From positions 244,988-308,987 of the forward strand of contig NZ_MEDS01000008.1 in the NCBI RefSeq assembly GCF_001724135.1: a DNA stretch of 64,000 bases, in the 5' to 3' direction. This stretch comes from Comamonas sp. SCN 65-56. GTDB lineage: Bacteria; Pseudomonadota; Gammaproteobacteria; Burkholderiales; Burkholderiaceae_C. Shown here piece by piece: positions 1 through 9,859 of the stretch. Each line of letters begins with the position of its first letter. The stretch's first letter is position 1. The position numbers were made by a program, and so were the translations under genes. A model generated the notes under the pieces. It did not search any database and was not told where the DNA came from. It saw nothing but the letters and a program-made list of their open reading frames with translations.

Positions 1-60
1 CAAGTCCAAAATCTTCTATAACCGTCGCACCGTGACAGCACGGCGTCCGCGCCACCCTCC

Positions 61-1350
61 ATGCCAGCCCAGCCACTTCCCGATCCCGGCGTCGCGCCGC
101 CACTGACAGGTCTGGTGCTGACCGGCGGCGGTGCCCGGGCCGCCTACCAGGTCGGGGTGCTGCAGGCGATCTCGGATTTGCGCCGCCAATGCGAGCCGAA
201 CAACCACGCCAACCCGTTTCCCGTGATGACCGGCACCTCGGCCGGGGCGATCAACGCAGCCGCGCTGGCCTGCGGAGCGGACCAGTTCGATCGTTCGGTG
301 CGGCGCCTGGCGCGCGTCTGGAGCCACTTTCACCCGCACAACGTCTACCGCTCGGACTCCATCAGCATGCTGCGCAGCGGCGCCAGCTGGCTGTCGCTGT
401 TGTCGCTGGGCTGGGTGGTCGCGCGCTGGCATCGTTTGCGGCCGCGCTCGCTGCTGGACAACGGCCCGTTGCTGCAATTGCTGCAGCAGCTCGTGCCCCT
501 CATCCGCCTGCCGCTGCTGATGCGCCAGGGCCATCTGCACGCGCTCGCCATCACCGCGTCCAGCTACAGCTCGGGCGAACACATCACCTTTTTTGAAGCC
601 GGCGACCGGCTCGTGCCCTGGGTGCGCACCCAGCGGCGCTCAATACGCGACGAAATACGCCATGAGCACCTGCTGGCATCGTCCGCCATTCCGTTCATTT
701 TTCCCGCCCAGGGCATAGACATCGACGGCGCCACCGAATATTTCGGCGACGGTTCGATGCGCCAATCCGCCCCGATCGCACCGGCAATCCATCTGGGCGC
801 GGAGCGCATCCTGGTGATAGGCGCAGGGCGCATGCGCGAATCCGGCAGCGATCCAACGGCCGCGCCCTCGAGCGGCTACCCGTCGCTGGCGCAGATTGCC
901 GGCCACGCGCTCTCCAACATCTTTCTCGACGCCCTCTGGGTGGATGTGGAGCGCATGCAACGCATCAACAAGACGCTGTCGCTGATCCCTGCGCAGGCGC
1001 GTACCAACAGCGCGCTGAAGCCCTTGGAGCTCTTGGTGATCGCGCCCTCTCAGCGCCTGGACGCCATCGCTACCCGCCATGTCGATCGGCTGCCAGTGGC
1101 ATTGCGCACCCTGCTGGGAACCATAGGCGTATCGTCAAAAAAGCAGGAGGTCCGCAGCGCCGCACTGGCCAGCTATCTGCTGTTCGAGGAGCACTACACG
1201 CAGGAGCTGATGGCGCTGGGGCGGGCCGACGTGGCCGCGCGGCGCGACGAGGTCCTGGCCTTTTTTGGCTGGCGCCTGTCGCCAGATCGAAGTGGCGCGC
1301 CAAGTCAAATCCAACCCGACCACCTTGGAATGCCACCGCCCGATGAGTGA
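61..1350 (+). CDS. Patatin-like phospholipase
   Basis: Predicted 429-residue serine lipid acyl hydrolase of the patatin/RssA family. The N-terminus has the glycine-rich oxyanion loop TGGGARAAYQ (residues 21-30). The nucleophile elbow GTSAG is at 58-62 (Ser60). The catalytic Asp appears to be Asp230 in GDGS; families usually have DGG or DGA, so the third position is slightly unusual. The C-terminal third is less conserved. No signal peptide is evident, so it is probably cytoplasmic or peripheral at the inner membrane. The stop codon overlaps the start of the following diguanylate cyclase gene by 8 bases, which suggests co-transcription. Substrate unknown. Confidence 0.85.
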   Translation: MPAQPLPDPGVAPPLTGLVLTGGGARAAYQVGVLQAISDLRRQCEPNNHANPFPVMTGTSAGAINAAALACGADQFDRSVRRLARVWSHFHPHNVYRSDSISMLRSGASWLSLLSLGWVVARWHRLRPRSLLDNGPLLQLLQQLVPLIRLPLLMRQGHLHALAITASSYSSGEHITFFEAGDRLVPWVRTQRRSIRDEIRHEHLLASSAIPFIFPAQGIDIDGATEYFGDGSMRQSAPIAPAIHLGAERILVIGAGRMRESGSDPTAAPSSGYPSLAQIAGHALSNIFLDALWVDVERMQRINKTLSLIPAQARTNSALKPLELLVIAPSQRLDAIATRHVDRLPVALRTLLGTIGVSSKKQEVRSAALASYLLFEEHYTQELMALGRADVAARRDEVLAFFGWRLSPDRSGAPSQIQPDHLGMPPPDE

Positions 1351-3106
1351 GATCCCAGCCCTCCAGAAAACCCGCTCCGCCCCCGCGCACCGCTACTCGA
1401 CGCTGCGCCTGTCGCTGATCCTGCCCTTCATCGCACTGATCGCGATGCTCACCGGCGGGCTGGGGATGATGTGGTACTGGACCGGCACCCGTACCGTCTC
1501 GGCGCTGTCACAGCAGTTGATGCAGGAGATGGCCGAACGCATCGGCCAAGCGGTGCAAACACACCTGCAAAATTCCGGCGCCATGCTGCAGGCGGTCTAC
1601 CCCGATGGCCTCACGGCGGGCGCCGACATCCGTCAGGATCTGGCGCCACTGCGCATGCGCCTGTGGGCCGCAACCTCACTCAGCGGTCACATGGGCGACT
1701 ATGTGCACTACGGCAACCTGGCGGGGCAAAACATCGGGCTGCTGCGCCAGAAGCCTGCGCAGGCGCAACTGCGCCTCAAGCTCAACGCGCAGGATCACCG
1801 TGTCTACTACCAGCTGGACGGCATCACCGCCAAGCCGGTGGCGTTGTCCACCGAAAGCACGGTGTTCGACCCGCGCACCCGGCCCTGGTTTCAGGCCGCA
1901 CAAAAGGCCTCGGGCGACCTCTGGACGCCGGTCTACATCGACTTCAACGCGCGCGACCTGGTGATGACGCGCGTGCACCGCGTGCTCTCGCCGACGGGCG
2001 AATTCCAAGGTGCGGTGGCGACCGACCTGTTCCTGAACGCGCTGCAACGCTTCATCTCCGAGCTGCCGATGGCCAAGGGTGGCCAGGCGATGCTGCTGGA
2101 GCCCGATGGCGCGCTGATTGCCATTTCCGGCAACGCCAACATCGCCACTGGCGCCGACGGCAAGCCCGAGCGCATCTACGCCGAGCGCAGCGGCAACGCG
2201 CTGCTCAAGGCCAGCTTCGCCGCCCTGCAATCGGCCTTCAAGACAGCCAGCGACGAGCCGCACCGCTCACTCGTGATCGACACTGCGGACGGCAAGGTGC
2301 AGGTGGCCTGGCAGCGCATCCGCGACGACGCAGGGTTGAACTGGCTGGCCATCGTCGCGCTGCCGCACAAGGAAATGCTGGCGGGTGTGCGGCGCGACAT
2401 CTTCCTGCTGGGCGCCATCGGCCTGCTGGCGTTGGGCATCGCACTCATCATCGGGCTGCGCATCTTCGGCGGCGTTGCCAAGGACATGCGCACGCTCACG
2501 CATGCGGTGCGCCGCGTCGGCGATGGCGACATCGACGTACCGATTCAGGTGCAACGCAACGACGAAATTGCCGAGCTGGCGCACAACTTCCAGCACATGC
2601 GCCACAACCTGTTCACCGATCCGCTCACCGGCGTTGGCAACCGCAGTGCGCTCAACCACCTGCTGGCTACGCTGATACGCGAAAGCCCGACGGACGAGCC
2701 ATTGATCCCGTTCGCCCTGCTTTTCATCGACCTGAACCGCTTCAAGCCGCTGAACGACCGCTGGGGGCACGAGAACGGCGACCTGGCGCTGATCGAGGTG
2801 GCGCAGCGCATGCGCGATCGTTTGCGCGGCGATGATTTCATCGCGCGCCTGGGCGGTGACGAATTCGTGATCGTCGCCCGCGCCATGGCCAGCGACGAAC
2901 AGGCCCGCGCCGCAGGCGAGCAATTGCGCACCGCGATTCAAGCGCCGCTGCGCACGCTCAGGGACATTCCGGCCGGGGAAAGCGTGAGTGTGGGCGCGGC
3001 CATCGGACACGCGCTGTTCCCGCGCGATGGCATGAACCCGAGCGACTTGCTCAAGCACGCCGACGAGGCGATGTACCGCGACAAGCCCGCGCCGGGCGAG
3101 CGCTGA
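1343..3106 (+). CDS. Membrane diguanylate cyclase (Cache-HAMP-GGDEF)
   Basis: Predicted 587-residue sensor enzyme making cyclic di-GMP from two GTP. One membrane segment lies near residues 20-45 and a second near 355-380. The roughly 310 residues between them look like a periplasmic dCache sensor domain. A HAMP linker (about 380-430) and a C-terminal GGDEF domain follow. The GGDEF signature is intact at 504-508, and an inhibitory-site RxxD (RGDD) sits five residues before it, so the enzyme is probably active and product-inhibited. I chose the ATG at 1343 because it overlaps the preceding stop; an in-frame start at 1265 would add 26 residues buried in the upstream gene. The signal sensed is unknown. 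Confidence 0.88.
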   Translation: MSEIPALQKTRSAPAHRYSTLRLSLILPFIALIAMLTGGLGMMWYWTGTRTVSALSQQLMQEMAERIGQAVQTHLQNSGAMLQAVYPDGLTAGADIRQDLAPLRMRLWAATSLSGHMGDYVHYGNLAGQNIGLLRQKPAQAQLRLKLNAQDHRVYYQLDGITAKPVALSTESTVFDPRTRPWFQAAQKASGDLWTPVYIDFNARDLVMTRVHRVLSPTGEFQGAVATDLFLNALQRFISELPMAKGGQAMLLEPDGALIAISGNANIATGADGKPERIYAERSGNALLKASFAALQSAFKTASDEPHRSLVIDTADGKVQVAWQRIRDDAGLNWLAIVALPHKEMLAGVRRDIFLLGAIGLLALGIALIIGLRIFGGVAKDMRTLTHAVRRVGDGDIDVPIQVQRNDEIAELAHNFQHMRHNLFTDPLTGVGNRSALNHLLATLIRESPTDEPLIPFALLFIDLNRFKPLNDRWGHENGDLALIEVAQRMRDRLRGDDFIARLGGDEFVIVARAMASDEQARAAGEQLRTAIQAPLRTLRDIPAGESVSVGAAIGHALFPRDGMNPSDLLKHADEAMYRDKPAPGER

Positions 3107-3177
3107 ACCGACCGCCCAGGCAGGGCATGGCGGGCGTTTCCTACAATGACCGGTTTCGCCCTGTCTGCTCAAAACCC

Positions 3178-5243
3178 ATGTCCGCGCGCAAGATCTTCGT
3201 CACCACCGCCCTGCCCTACGCCAACGGCAAATTCCACATCGGCCACATCATGGAGTACATCCAGGCCGACACCTGGGTGCGGGCGCAGCGCATGCAGGGT
3301 GCGCAGGTCAACTTCGTCGGCGCCGATGACGCGCATGGCGCACCCATCATGATCGCCGCCGAAAAGGCCGGCAAGACGCCGCAGCAGTTCGTCGCCGAGA
3401 TTGCCGCCGGGCGCAAGGAATACCTGGACGGCTTTCACATCGCGTTTGACAACTGGCACAGCACCGACGCGCCGGAAAACCACGAACTGGCGCAGCAGAT
3501 CTACCTCGATCTGAAACAGGCCGGCCTGATCGAAACCCGCACCATCGAGCAGTTCTACGACCCTGAAAAGGGCATGTTCCTGCCCGACCGCTTCATCAAG
3601 GGCGAATGCCCGCGCTGCCACGCCAAGGATCAGTACGGCGACAACTGCGAGGTCTGCGGCGCGGTCTATGCACCCACGGAGCTGATCGCCCCGTACTCGG
3701 CGCTCTCGGGTGCCCGACCCGAGCTGAAAACATCCGAGCACTTTTTCTTCAAGCTGTCGGATCCTCGCTGCGTCGAATTCCTGAAGGAATGGACGCAAAA
3801 CGGCGAGCACGTGCAACCGGAAGTCGCGGCCAAGATCCGCGAGTGGTTTGGCACGCGCACCAACCCCGACCAGCAGCGGTCTGGATGACTGGGACATCTC
3901 GCGCGACGCGCCCTACTTCGGCATCGAAATCCCCGATGCGCCGGGCAAGTATTTCTATGTCTGGCTGGACGCGCCCATCGGCTACCTTGCGTCGCTCAAG
4001 AACCTGCTGGACCGACGCGGCGAGGATTACGAGGCCTACATGGCCGACCCACAGCTTGAACAGTACCACTTCATCGGCAAGGACATCATCACCTTCCACA
4101 CGCTGTTCTGGCCCGCGACGCTGAAATTCAGCGGCAGAAAGACCCCCACCAGGATCTGCGTGCACGGCTTCATGACCGTGAACAACGGCGAGAAGATGAG
4201 CAAGAGCCGGGGCACGGGGCTGGACCCGCTCAAGTACCTGGCTCTGGGCATGCATCCGGAGTGGCTGCGCTACTACCTGGGCGCCAAGCTCAACGGCCGC
4301 AATGAAGACATCGACTTCAACCCCGACGATTTCATGGCGCGCGTCAACGCCGATCTGATCGGCAAGTACGTGAACATCGCGTCGCGCGCCGCAGGCTTCA
4401 TCACCAAGCGCTTTGGCGGCAAGCTGGGCCGCGCGGGCGATGACGGCCAAGCGCTGCTGACGGCGCTGCGCGCGCAGGCGGGCGCCATCGTGGCCGCCTA
4501 TGAAGAGCGCAACACCGCCCACGCCGCGCGCGAGATCATGCTGCTGTGCGACAAGGTGAACAGCTACGTGGACGCCAACAAGCCCTGGGAGCTGGCCAAG
4601 CAGGAGGGCCAGGACGCGCGCCTGCACGAGGTGTGCAGCACCTGCATCGAGGCCTTCCGGCTGCTGACGATTTACCTCAAACCCATGCTGCCGTCCGTCG
4701 CCGCGCAGGTCGAGACCTTTCTGCAAGTGGCACCACTGGCGTTTGCCGATGCGCAAACGCTGCTTGGCGTCGCTGCTTGGCGTCGGCCACGCGATCGGCC
4801 CATATCAGCATCTGATGCAGCGCGTGACGGTGGAGCAGCTCGATGCGCTTTTCGCCCTGCCCGAGCCCGAGCTGGTCTTGCCCGGCGGTGAAGCCATCGC
4901 CCCCGAGATCAAGATCGACGACTTCGCCAAAGTCGATCTGCGCATCGCCAAAATCGTCGAATGCAAGGCGGTGGAAGGCTCGACCAAGCTGCTGCAGCTC
5001 ACGCTGGACGCGGGCGAAGGCCGGATGCGCAACGTGTTCTCTGGCATCTCCAGCATGTACCGGCCCGAGCAGCTTCAGGGCAAGCTCACTGTGCTGGTGG
5101 CCAACCTCGCGCCGCGCAAGATGAAGTTCGGCGTGTCTGAGGGCATGGTGCTCGCCGCCAGCCACGCTGATGAGAAAACGCACCCCGGCATCTACGTGCT
5201 GGAACCCTTCCCCGGCGCCGAGCCGGGGATGCGCATCCATTGA
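3178..5243 (+). pseudogene. metG: Methionyl-tRNA synthetase, two frameshifts
   Basis: Class I methionyl-tRNA synthetase read in three successive frames. Frame 1 runs from ATG 3178 and carries the HIGH motif and the CPRC/CEVC zinc knuckle; it ends at a TGA at 3886-3888. The next part, with [10 protein letters not shown], continues in the following frame. The C-terminal part with the tRNA-binding domain ([16 protein letters not shown]) is in the third frame and ends at 5243. The first break follows codon GAC at 3868-3870; two added bases there would restore [12 protein letters not shown]. The second break coincides with a 13-bp tandem duplication at 4759-4784; removing one copy restores [12 protein letters not shown]. 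All motifs are otherwise intact. metG is normally essential, so this is either a sequence/assembly error or a decayed copy with another elsewhere. Confidence 0.9.
4759..4784 (+). repeat. 13-bp exact tandem duplication in metG
   Basis: GCTGCTTGGCGTC occurs twice back to back at 4759-4771 and 4772-4784. Thirteen bases are not a multiple of three, so the duplication alone explains the second metG frameshift. Deleting one copy restores a continuous and well-conserved reading frame. Confidence 0.95.
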
Positions 5244-5303
5244 AAACCATAGCTGCTCGCGCTTGATGGGCGGACGCCAGAGCCCTGTTTTATTCAAATT
5301 TTA
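5243..5303 (+). repeat. Dispersed palindromic repeat, copy a
   Basis: About 60 bp between metG and the 5'-nucleotidase gene. The core is AGCTGCTCGCGCTTGATGGG, then GCCAGAGCCCTG and an A/T-rich flank ending at the next start codon. It belongs to a family of eight copies in this window, recognised by a central (T)AGCGCTTG, a partner CAAGCGCT, an AGCTAT or AGCTCA motif on one side and AGGCC or AGAGCC on the other. Confidence 0.75.
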
Positions 5304-7033
5304 TGCCACTGCCCCAGCGACCACATCGCCCCACACGGTCACGCGCCTGGCGCCTGGCCTGCGCTGGTGTGCTGCTGGGACTGCTCGCGGCTTGCGGCAG
5401 CTCGCACGACGCGAGGCAGCCCGGGCAGATGCAGATCACGCTACTGGGGCTGAACGACTTTCACGGCAACCTCGCAGCGGCGGGCGAGGCGCCCCGGCCC
5501 GTACCTGCGGGCGGCGCGGCCACGCTCGCGACACTGGTGGCGCGGCTCAAAGCCGAGCATCCGAACACCGCCGTGGTGGCGGCGGGCGATCTGATCGGCG
5601 CCTCGCCCCTGGTCTCCTCGCAGTTTCTGGATGAGCCGACGATAGAAGCGCTGAACCTCGTCGGGCTCGATTTCGCATCGACCGGCAACCACGAATACGA
5701 CCAGGGTTGGCAGGAGCTCACGCGCATGCAGGAGGGCGGCTGCGAGCGCTACACGAGCAAAGTGCCGTGCCGCCTCGGCCACCGCTTCGAAGGCGCGCGC
5801 TTTCGTTACCTGGCGGCGAATACGCGGCGCGATGATGGCTCGACGCTGTTCACACCGACAGCCGTCAAATTTTTCGAGCACGGCGGCGCGCGCATCGGCG
5901 TCGGCTTCATCGGCCTGACGCTGAAAGAGACCCCGCGCATGGTGCGTCCCAGCGGCGTGCAGGGTCTTGCCTTCACCGACGAAGCCGACGCCGCCAACGC
6001 ACAAATCCCTGCGCTGCGCGCGCAGGGCGCCGACGTGATCGTGGCGCTGATCCACCAGGGCGGCGAGAGCCGCGCGGCGCTGCAAGACACGAGCTGCAAA
6101 GGCCTCACGGGCGACATCCTGCCGATCGTGCAGCGCCTCTCCAGCGCCGTGGATGTCGTCATCTCCGGCCACACGCACCAGGCCTATCTGTGCGACTACA
6201 CGCGCATCGACCCGGCCCGGCCGCTGCTGCTCACCAGCGCGGGGCTGTACGGCACGCTGCTGACCGAAATCGATCTGACGGTGGACACCGCCAGCGGCCG
6301 GGTCATCACACACGCCGCGCGTCAGCACATCGTGCATGCGGGCGCGGACGGCGACGCGCCCGACCCGGCGGTGCAGGCGCTGATCGAGCGCTACGCCGCC
6401 GCCGCACCGCTGGCCAGCGCCCCGGCCGGGCGCCTGGCGGCCAGCGCCTCGCGCGCCCTGCTGCCCAATGGCGAGAGCGTGCTGGGGCGCATCGTCGCCG
6501 ACGCCCTGCTCACGGCCACGCGGGCGCCCGAGGCGGGCGGCGCACAGATCGCCTTCATGAATTCGGGCGGCGTGCGCGCCGATCTCGTTCCCGGCGCGGG
6601 GAGCCAGGTGAGCTATGGCCAGGTCTATGCCGTGCAGCCCTTCGGCAATACCCTGATGACGCTCACGCTCAGCGGCGCGCAGTTGCAGGCGCTGCTCGAA
6701 CAGCAATGGAACAGCGGCAGCAACACCCTCGACCACCCGCGCATCCTGCAAGTTTCCAGCGGCTTCAGCTACGTCTGGAATCGCGCGGCCCCGGCCGGTC
6801 AGCGCGCGAGCGATCTGCGGCTCGATGGCCAGCCCATCGTGGCCGAGCGCGACTACCGCATCGGCGTGCAAAGCTATCTGGGCACGGGTGGCGACAACTT
6901 CAGCGTCTTCACGCAGGGGCGCGATGTCGTCGGCGGCGGGCTGGACGTGGATGCGCTCGCCGACTGGCTGCGCCTGGAAAGCGCCAGCGCACCGATGGCG
7001 CTGCCCTTGCAAGCGCGCATCACGGTGCGCTGA
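5303..7033 (+). CDS. Lipoprotein 5'-nucleotidase / cyclic phosphodiesterase (UshA/NutA-like)
   Basis: Predicted 576-residue metallophosphoesterase that would dephosphorylate nucleotides outside the cytoplasm. The N-terminus is basic, then hydrophobic, then LLAAC, a lipobox with Cys31, so an outer-membrane or periplasmic lipoprotein is likely. The calcineurin-like domain shows LNDFHGNL, GNHEYDQG and SGHTHQAY metal-binding motifs. The C-terminal 5'-nucleotidase domain contains NSGGVRADL and YLGTGGDNF, typical of substrate-binding loops. The start codon abuts a dispersed repeat and has no visible Shine-Dalgarno sequence. The stop lies one base before the stop of the convergent aminotransferase gene. 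Confidence 0.9.
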   Translation: MPLPQRPHRPTRSRAWRLACAGVLLGLLAACGSSHDARQPGQMQITLLGLNDFHGNLAAAGEAPRPVPAGGAATLATLVARLKAEHPNTAVVAAGDLIGASPLVSSQFLDEPTIEALNLVGLDFASTGNHEYDQGWQELTRMQEGGCERYTSKVPCRLGHRFEGARFRYLAANTRRDDGSTLFTPTAVKFFEHGGARIGVGFIGLTLKETPRMVRPSGVQGLAFTDEADAANAQIPALRAQGADVIVALIHQGGESRAALQDTSCKGLTGDILPIVQRLSSAVDVVISGHTHQAYLCDYTRIDPARPLLLTSAGLYGTLLTEIDLTVDTASGRVITHAARQHIVHAGADGDAPDPAVQALIERYAAAAPLASAPAGRLAASASRALLPNGESVLGRIVADALLTATRAPEAGGAQIAFMNSGGVRADLVPGAGSQVSYGQVYAVQPFGNTLMTLTLSGAQLQALLEQQWNSGSNTLDHPRILQVSSGFSYVWNRAAPAGQRASDLRLDGQPIVAERDYRIGVQSYLGTGGDNFSVFTQGRDVVGGGLDVDALADWLRLESASAPMALPLQARITVR

Positions 7034-8203
7034 TTACCGCGTCGTGCGGCCCAGCCAATCGGCCAGCCGCCGCACCCCAAGCGTCAGCCGCTCGGGATCG
7101 CGCGAGGCAAAGCACCAGCGCAGCCAGCCTTCGCCCTCGGGCGAGAACGCCGCGCCCGGCGCCAGCCCCAACCCGGCTTCGAGCACCAGACGCTTGGCCA
7201 AGGCCAGCGAATCGGCAAACCCATCGACGCGCACGAAGGCGTACATGCCGCCGGGAGCACGGCTCGCATGCACGCCGGGCAACGCCTGCAACGCAGGCAC
7301 CAGCGCATCGCGGCAAGCGCGCATGTGCGTGACGATGCGTGGCGTGATCTCGGCCACCTGCGCGAGTGCCGCCAGCGCCGCGCGCTGCACGAACACCGGC
7401 GCGCACGAGGTGTTGAATTCGATCACCTTGCCCATCTGTTTGGCCATCTCGGGCGGCAGCACCAGCCAGCCCAGGCGCCAGCCCGTCATCAGGAAGGCCT
7501 TGGAAAAGCTCTGCACCACCACCAGCCTGTCTTCGGGTTCGGCCAGATCGAGAAAGGACGGCGCAGCGCCGCTGGCCGTGTCATCGCGGTAGTACAGACG
7601 CTCGTACACCTCGTCGGCCAGGATCCAGGTGCCGGTGGTGCGGCAGTGCGCCAGGATGGCCTGCTGCTCGCCCTGCGTCAGCGTCCAGCCCGTGGGGTTG
7701 TTGGGCGAGTTGAGCACCAGCAGCCGGGTGCGCGGCGTGATCGCGGCCAGCAGCGCGCCCAGATCGAGCTGCCAGGCACCATCGGCCTGCGGCTTGAGCG
7801 CGACACAGCGCACGTCTGCGCCCATGATGCGCGGCTGCCCGGTGAGGTTGGGCCAGACGGGCGTCACCACCACCACCTCGTCACCCGCATCGATCAGTAC
7901 CTGCATCGCCAGCATCAGCGCGTTCACCCCGCCCGAGGTCACGGCGATGCGCGCCGCCGCCACCGAGCGATGCAGCGCGCTGGTGTAGCCCGCGATCGCC
8001 TCGCGCAGCTCGGGGATGCCCATGTTGTGCGCGTAAAACGTCTCGCCCGCTTGCAGCGACGCGATCGCCGCCGCGCGGATGACTTCGGGCGTCGCCTCGT
8101 CGCTTTCGCCGAACCAGAACGGCAGCACGTCGGCGCGGCCCATGCCGACATTGGCGACCTCGCGGATTTTGGAGGCTTCGAGTTCAAGGATGGCAGATCG
8201 CAT
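7034..8203 (-). CDS. Class I/II PLP-dependent aminotransferase
   Basis: Predicted 389-residue fold-type I aminotransferase. The motif NSPNNPTG binds cofactor and substrate carboxylate. SFSKAFLMTGWRLGW carries the PLP-forming lysine. The remaining residues look complete (ADEVYERLYY with the conserved Asp and Tyr). The specific amino acid substrate cannot be read from sequence; related proteins are usually annotated as aspartate- or alanine-type aminotransferases. I chose ATG 8203 (MRSAILELEASK); the upstream in-frame start at 8239 would overlap the region preceding rlmJ. It is convergent with the 5'-nucleotidase gene and divergent from rlmJ. Confidence 0.88.
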   Translation of the reverse strand: MRSAILELEASKIREVANVGMGRADVLPFWFGESDEATPEVIRAAAIASLQAGETFYAHNMGIPELREAIAGYTSALHRSVAAARIAVTSGGVNALMLAMQVLIDAGDEVVVVTPVWPNLTGQPRIMGADVRCVALKPQADGAWQLDLGALLAAITPRTRLLVLNSPNNPTGWTLTQGEQQAILAHCRTTGTWILADEVYERLYYRDDTASGAAPSFLDLAEPEDRLVVVQSFSKAFLMTGWRLGWLVLPPEMAKQMGKVIEFNTSCAPVFVQRAALAALAQVAEITPRIVTHMRACRDALVPALQALPGVHASRAPGGMYAFVRVDGFADSLALAKRLVLEAGLGLAPGAAFSPEGEGWLRWCFASRDPERLTLGVRRLADWLGRTTR

Positions 8204-8277
8204 GGGTCGCTCAAGAATGACGATGACCGAGCATGGCACGAATCACATGCCCGCGCGAGCGACTACCATTGCCGCCC

Positions 8278-9156
8278 ATGTTCAGTTACCGCCACGCCTT
8301 TCACGCCGGCAACCACGGCGACGTGCTCAAGCACACCGTGCTCATCGCCTGCCTGCGCCACCTCACGCAAAAAGACACCGGGCTCACCGTGATCGACACG
8401 CACGCAGGCGCGGGCCTATACCGGCTTGATGGCGACTACGCGCGCACCAGCGGCGAGGCGGCCGAGGGCATCCAGCGCCTGGCCGGAACCAGCGCGCTCA
8501 CGCCCATGCTGCAAGACTATCTTGACCTGGTGCGCTCCTTCAACGGCAAGGGCGGCCTGCGCATCTACCCGGGCTCGCCCTTCATCACCCAGCGTCTGCT
8601 GCGCCCGCAAGACCGCCTGCGGCTGTTTGAAATCCACCCCAGCGACTTGCCCACGCTGGTGCGCAACGTGACGCAGCTGGAGGCGGACAAGCAGATTGCG
8701 GTGCTTTCTGAAGACGGCTTCGAGGGCATCAAGAAGTTATTGCCTCCGCAGCCCCGCCGAGCCCTGCTGTTGTGCGACCCCAGCTATGAATTGAAGAGTG
8801 ACTACGTCCGCGTGCACGCGATGCTGCAAGAGGCGCTCAAGCGCTTTGCCACCGGCTGCTACGCCATCTGGTACCCGGTGATCGCCCGCCCCGAAGCGCA
8901 CGAGCTGCCCCGGCGTCTGAAGGCCCTGACCACGCGTGCAGGCAAGCCTTGGCTGCACGCCACGCTGACGGTGAAATCGGCGCGCACGCGCAAGCGTGAA
9001 GATGGCAGCGAACAGCGCGCAGGGTTGCCCGGCAGCGGCATGTTCCTCGTCAACCCGCCGTATCTTTTGCAGGCACAGTTGCAGGAGGCGCTGCCGCAGA
9101 TGGCGCAACTGCTGGCGCAGGACGATCACGCGGGCCACACGCTGGAAGTCGGCTGA
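8278..9156 (+). CDS. rlmJ: 23S rRNA (adenine-2030-N6)-methyltransferase RlmJ
   Basis: Predicted 292-residue SAM-dependent methyltransferase of the RlmJ/YhiR family, which modifies A2030 of 23S rRNA in E. coli. The start MFSYRHAFHAGNHGDVLKH is typical of the family. A SAM-binding segment reads DTHAGAGLYRLDG. The catalytic motif is LLCDPSYE, where most homologues have DPPYE; the serine for proline change is noted but does not remove the Asp. Length matches the family. The 3' end nearly meets the convergent rlpA gene (4 bases between stops). Confidence 0.92.
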   Translation: MFSYRHAFHAGNHGDVLKHTVLIACLRHLTQKDTGLTVIDTHAGAGLYRLDGDYARTSGEAAEGIQRLAGTSALTPMLQDYLDLVRSFNGKGGLRIYPGSPFITQRLLRPQDRLRLFEIHPSDLPTLVRNVTQLEADKQIAVLSEDGFEGIKKLLPPQPRRALLLCDPSYELKSDYVRVHAMLQEALKRFATGCYAIWYPVIARPEAHELPRRLKALTTRAGKPWLHATLTVKSARTRKREDGSEQRAGLPGSGMFLVNPPYLLQAQLQEALPQMAQLLAQDDHAGHTLEVG

Positions 9157-9160
9157 CCCG

Positions 9161-9859
9161 CTACTTGCTCTTGCGCTTGAGCCCGAGGCTGGTGGCCTTG
9201 AGCCCCAACGGGGCCGTGCCCGAGGCAGCGGGCGCTGCCGCCGCCCCCACAGGCTGATGGCCAGTGACCAGCAGAGGGCGGTCACCGCCCAGCGCAGGCA
9301 CGCAATCCTCGCCATCGTCGTTCACCTGCCACAGCTCCACGGGCTTGATGCCAAGCCCGATCATGCCCAGCTCCTGCGCCGCCGCCTGGCTCAGATCGAC
9401 CACGCGATCGCCCGCGCCGGCAAACGGCCCGCGATCATTGATGCGCACCATCACCGTCTTGCCAGTGACCAGGCTGCGCACGCACACTTTGGTGCCAAAC
9501 GGCAGGGTGCGGTGCGCCGCGGTGAAACCCATGCGATCGAAGCGCTCGCCGCTGGCCGTGCGCCGCCCGTGCAGGCCAGGGCCGTACCACGAGGCCAACC
9601 CCTGGTCGAGCAATTGGTATTCAGGCTTGGCCGGCTCTGCCTCGGGCGACGCAACCGGTGCGGGCATCTGTGCCGCTTCAGGCGCTGGCGGCGGGAAAGG
9701 CTGCCGCACAGGCGGCGCCGGCTGCGCCACTGGCTCGGGTAGCGGCAGCACGCTACGCGGCGCATCCGGCACCCCATCGGTACGCTCCGGCGCCGGCAGC
9801 GCACAGGCCACCAGCAGCAAAACCGGCGCACAGACAGTGGCCAGGCGCGGCGCGCGCAT
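9161..9859 (-). CDS. rlpA: RlpA-like septal ring lytic transglycosylase lipoprotein
   Basis: Predicted 232-residue lipoprotein with a double-psi beta-barrel (RlpA) domain. A short signal sequence ends at LLVAC (Cys19). It is followed by a proline-rich linker of about 60 residues, then LASWYGPGLHGRRTASGERF and VRINDRGPF, the conserved RlpA residues. In Pseudomonas this family cleaves denuded peptidoglycan during cell division. The SPOR domain found in many RlpA proteins is absent; the C-terminus is a short Ala/Lys-rich tail. Its ATG overlaps the metF stop (TGATG), so translational coupling to metF is likely. Confidence 0.86.
   Translation of the reverse strand: MRAPRLATVCAPVLLLVACALPAPERTDGVPDAPRSVLPLPEPVAQPAPPVRQPFPPPAPEAAQMPAPVASPEAEPAKPEYQLLDQGLASWYGPGLHGRRTASGERFDRMGFTAAHRTLPFGTKVCVRSLVTGKTVMVRINDRGPFAGAGDRVVDLSQAAAQELGMIGLGIKPVELWQVNDDGEDCVPALGGDRPLLVTGHQPVGAAAAPAASGTAPLGLKATSLGLKRKSK

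Noticed and set aside
3860..4800. Programmed frameshifting in metG
   Set aside because: No slippery site or stimulatory structure is evident, and the second break is exactly a tandem duplication; metG is not known to frameshift.
5441..7012. 523-residue open frame on the minus strand
   Set aside because: Shadow of the 5'-nucleotidase gene; low-complexity Arg/Ala/Gly product with no family features.
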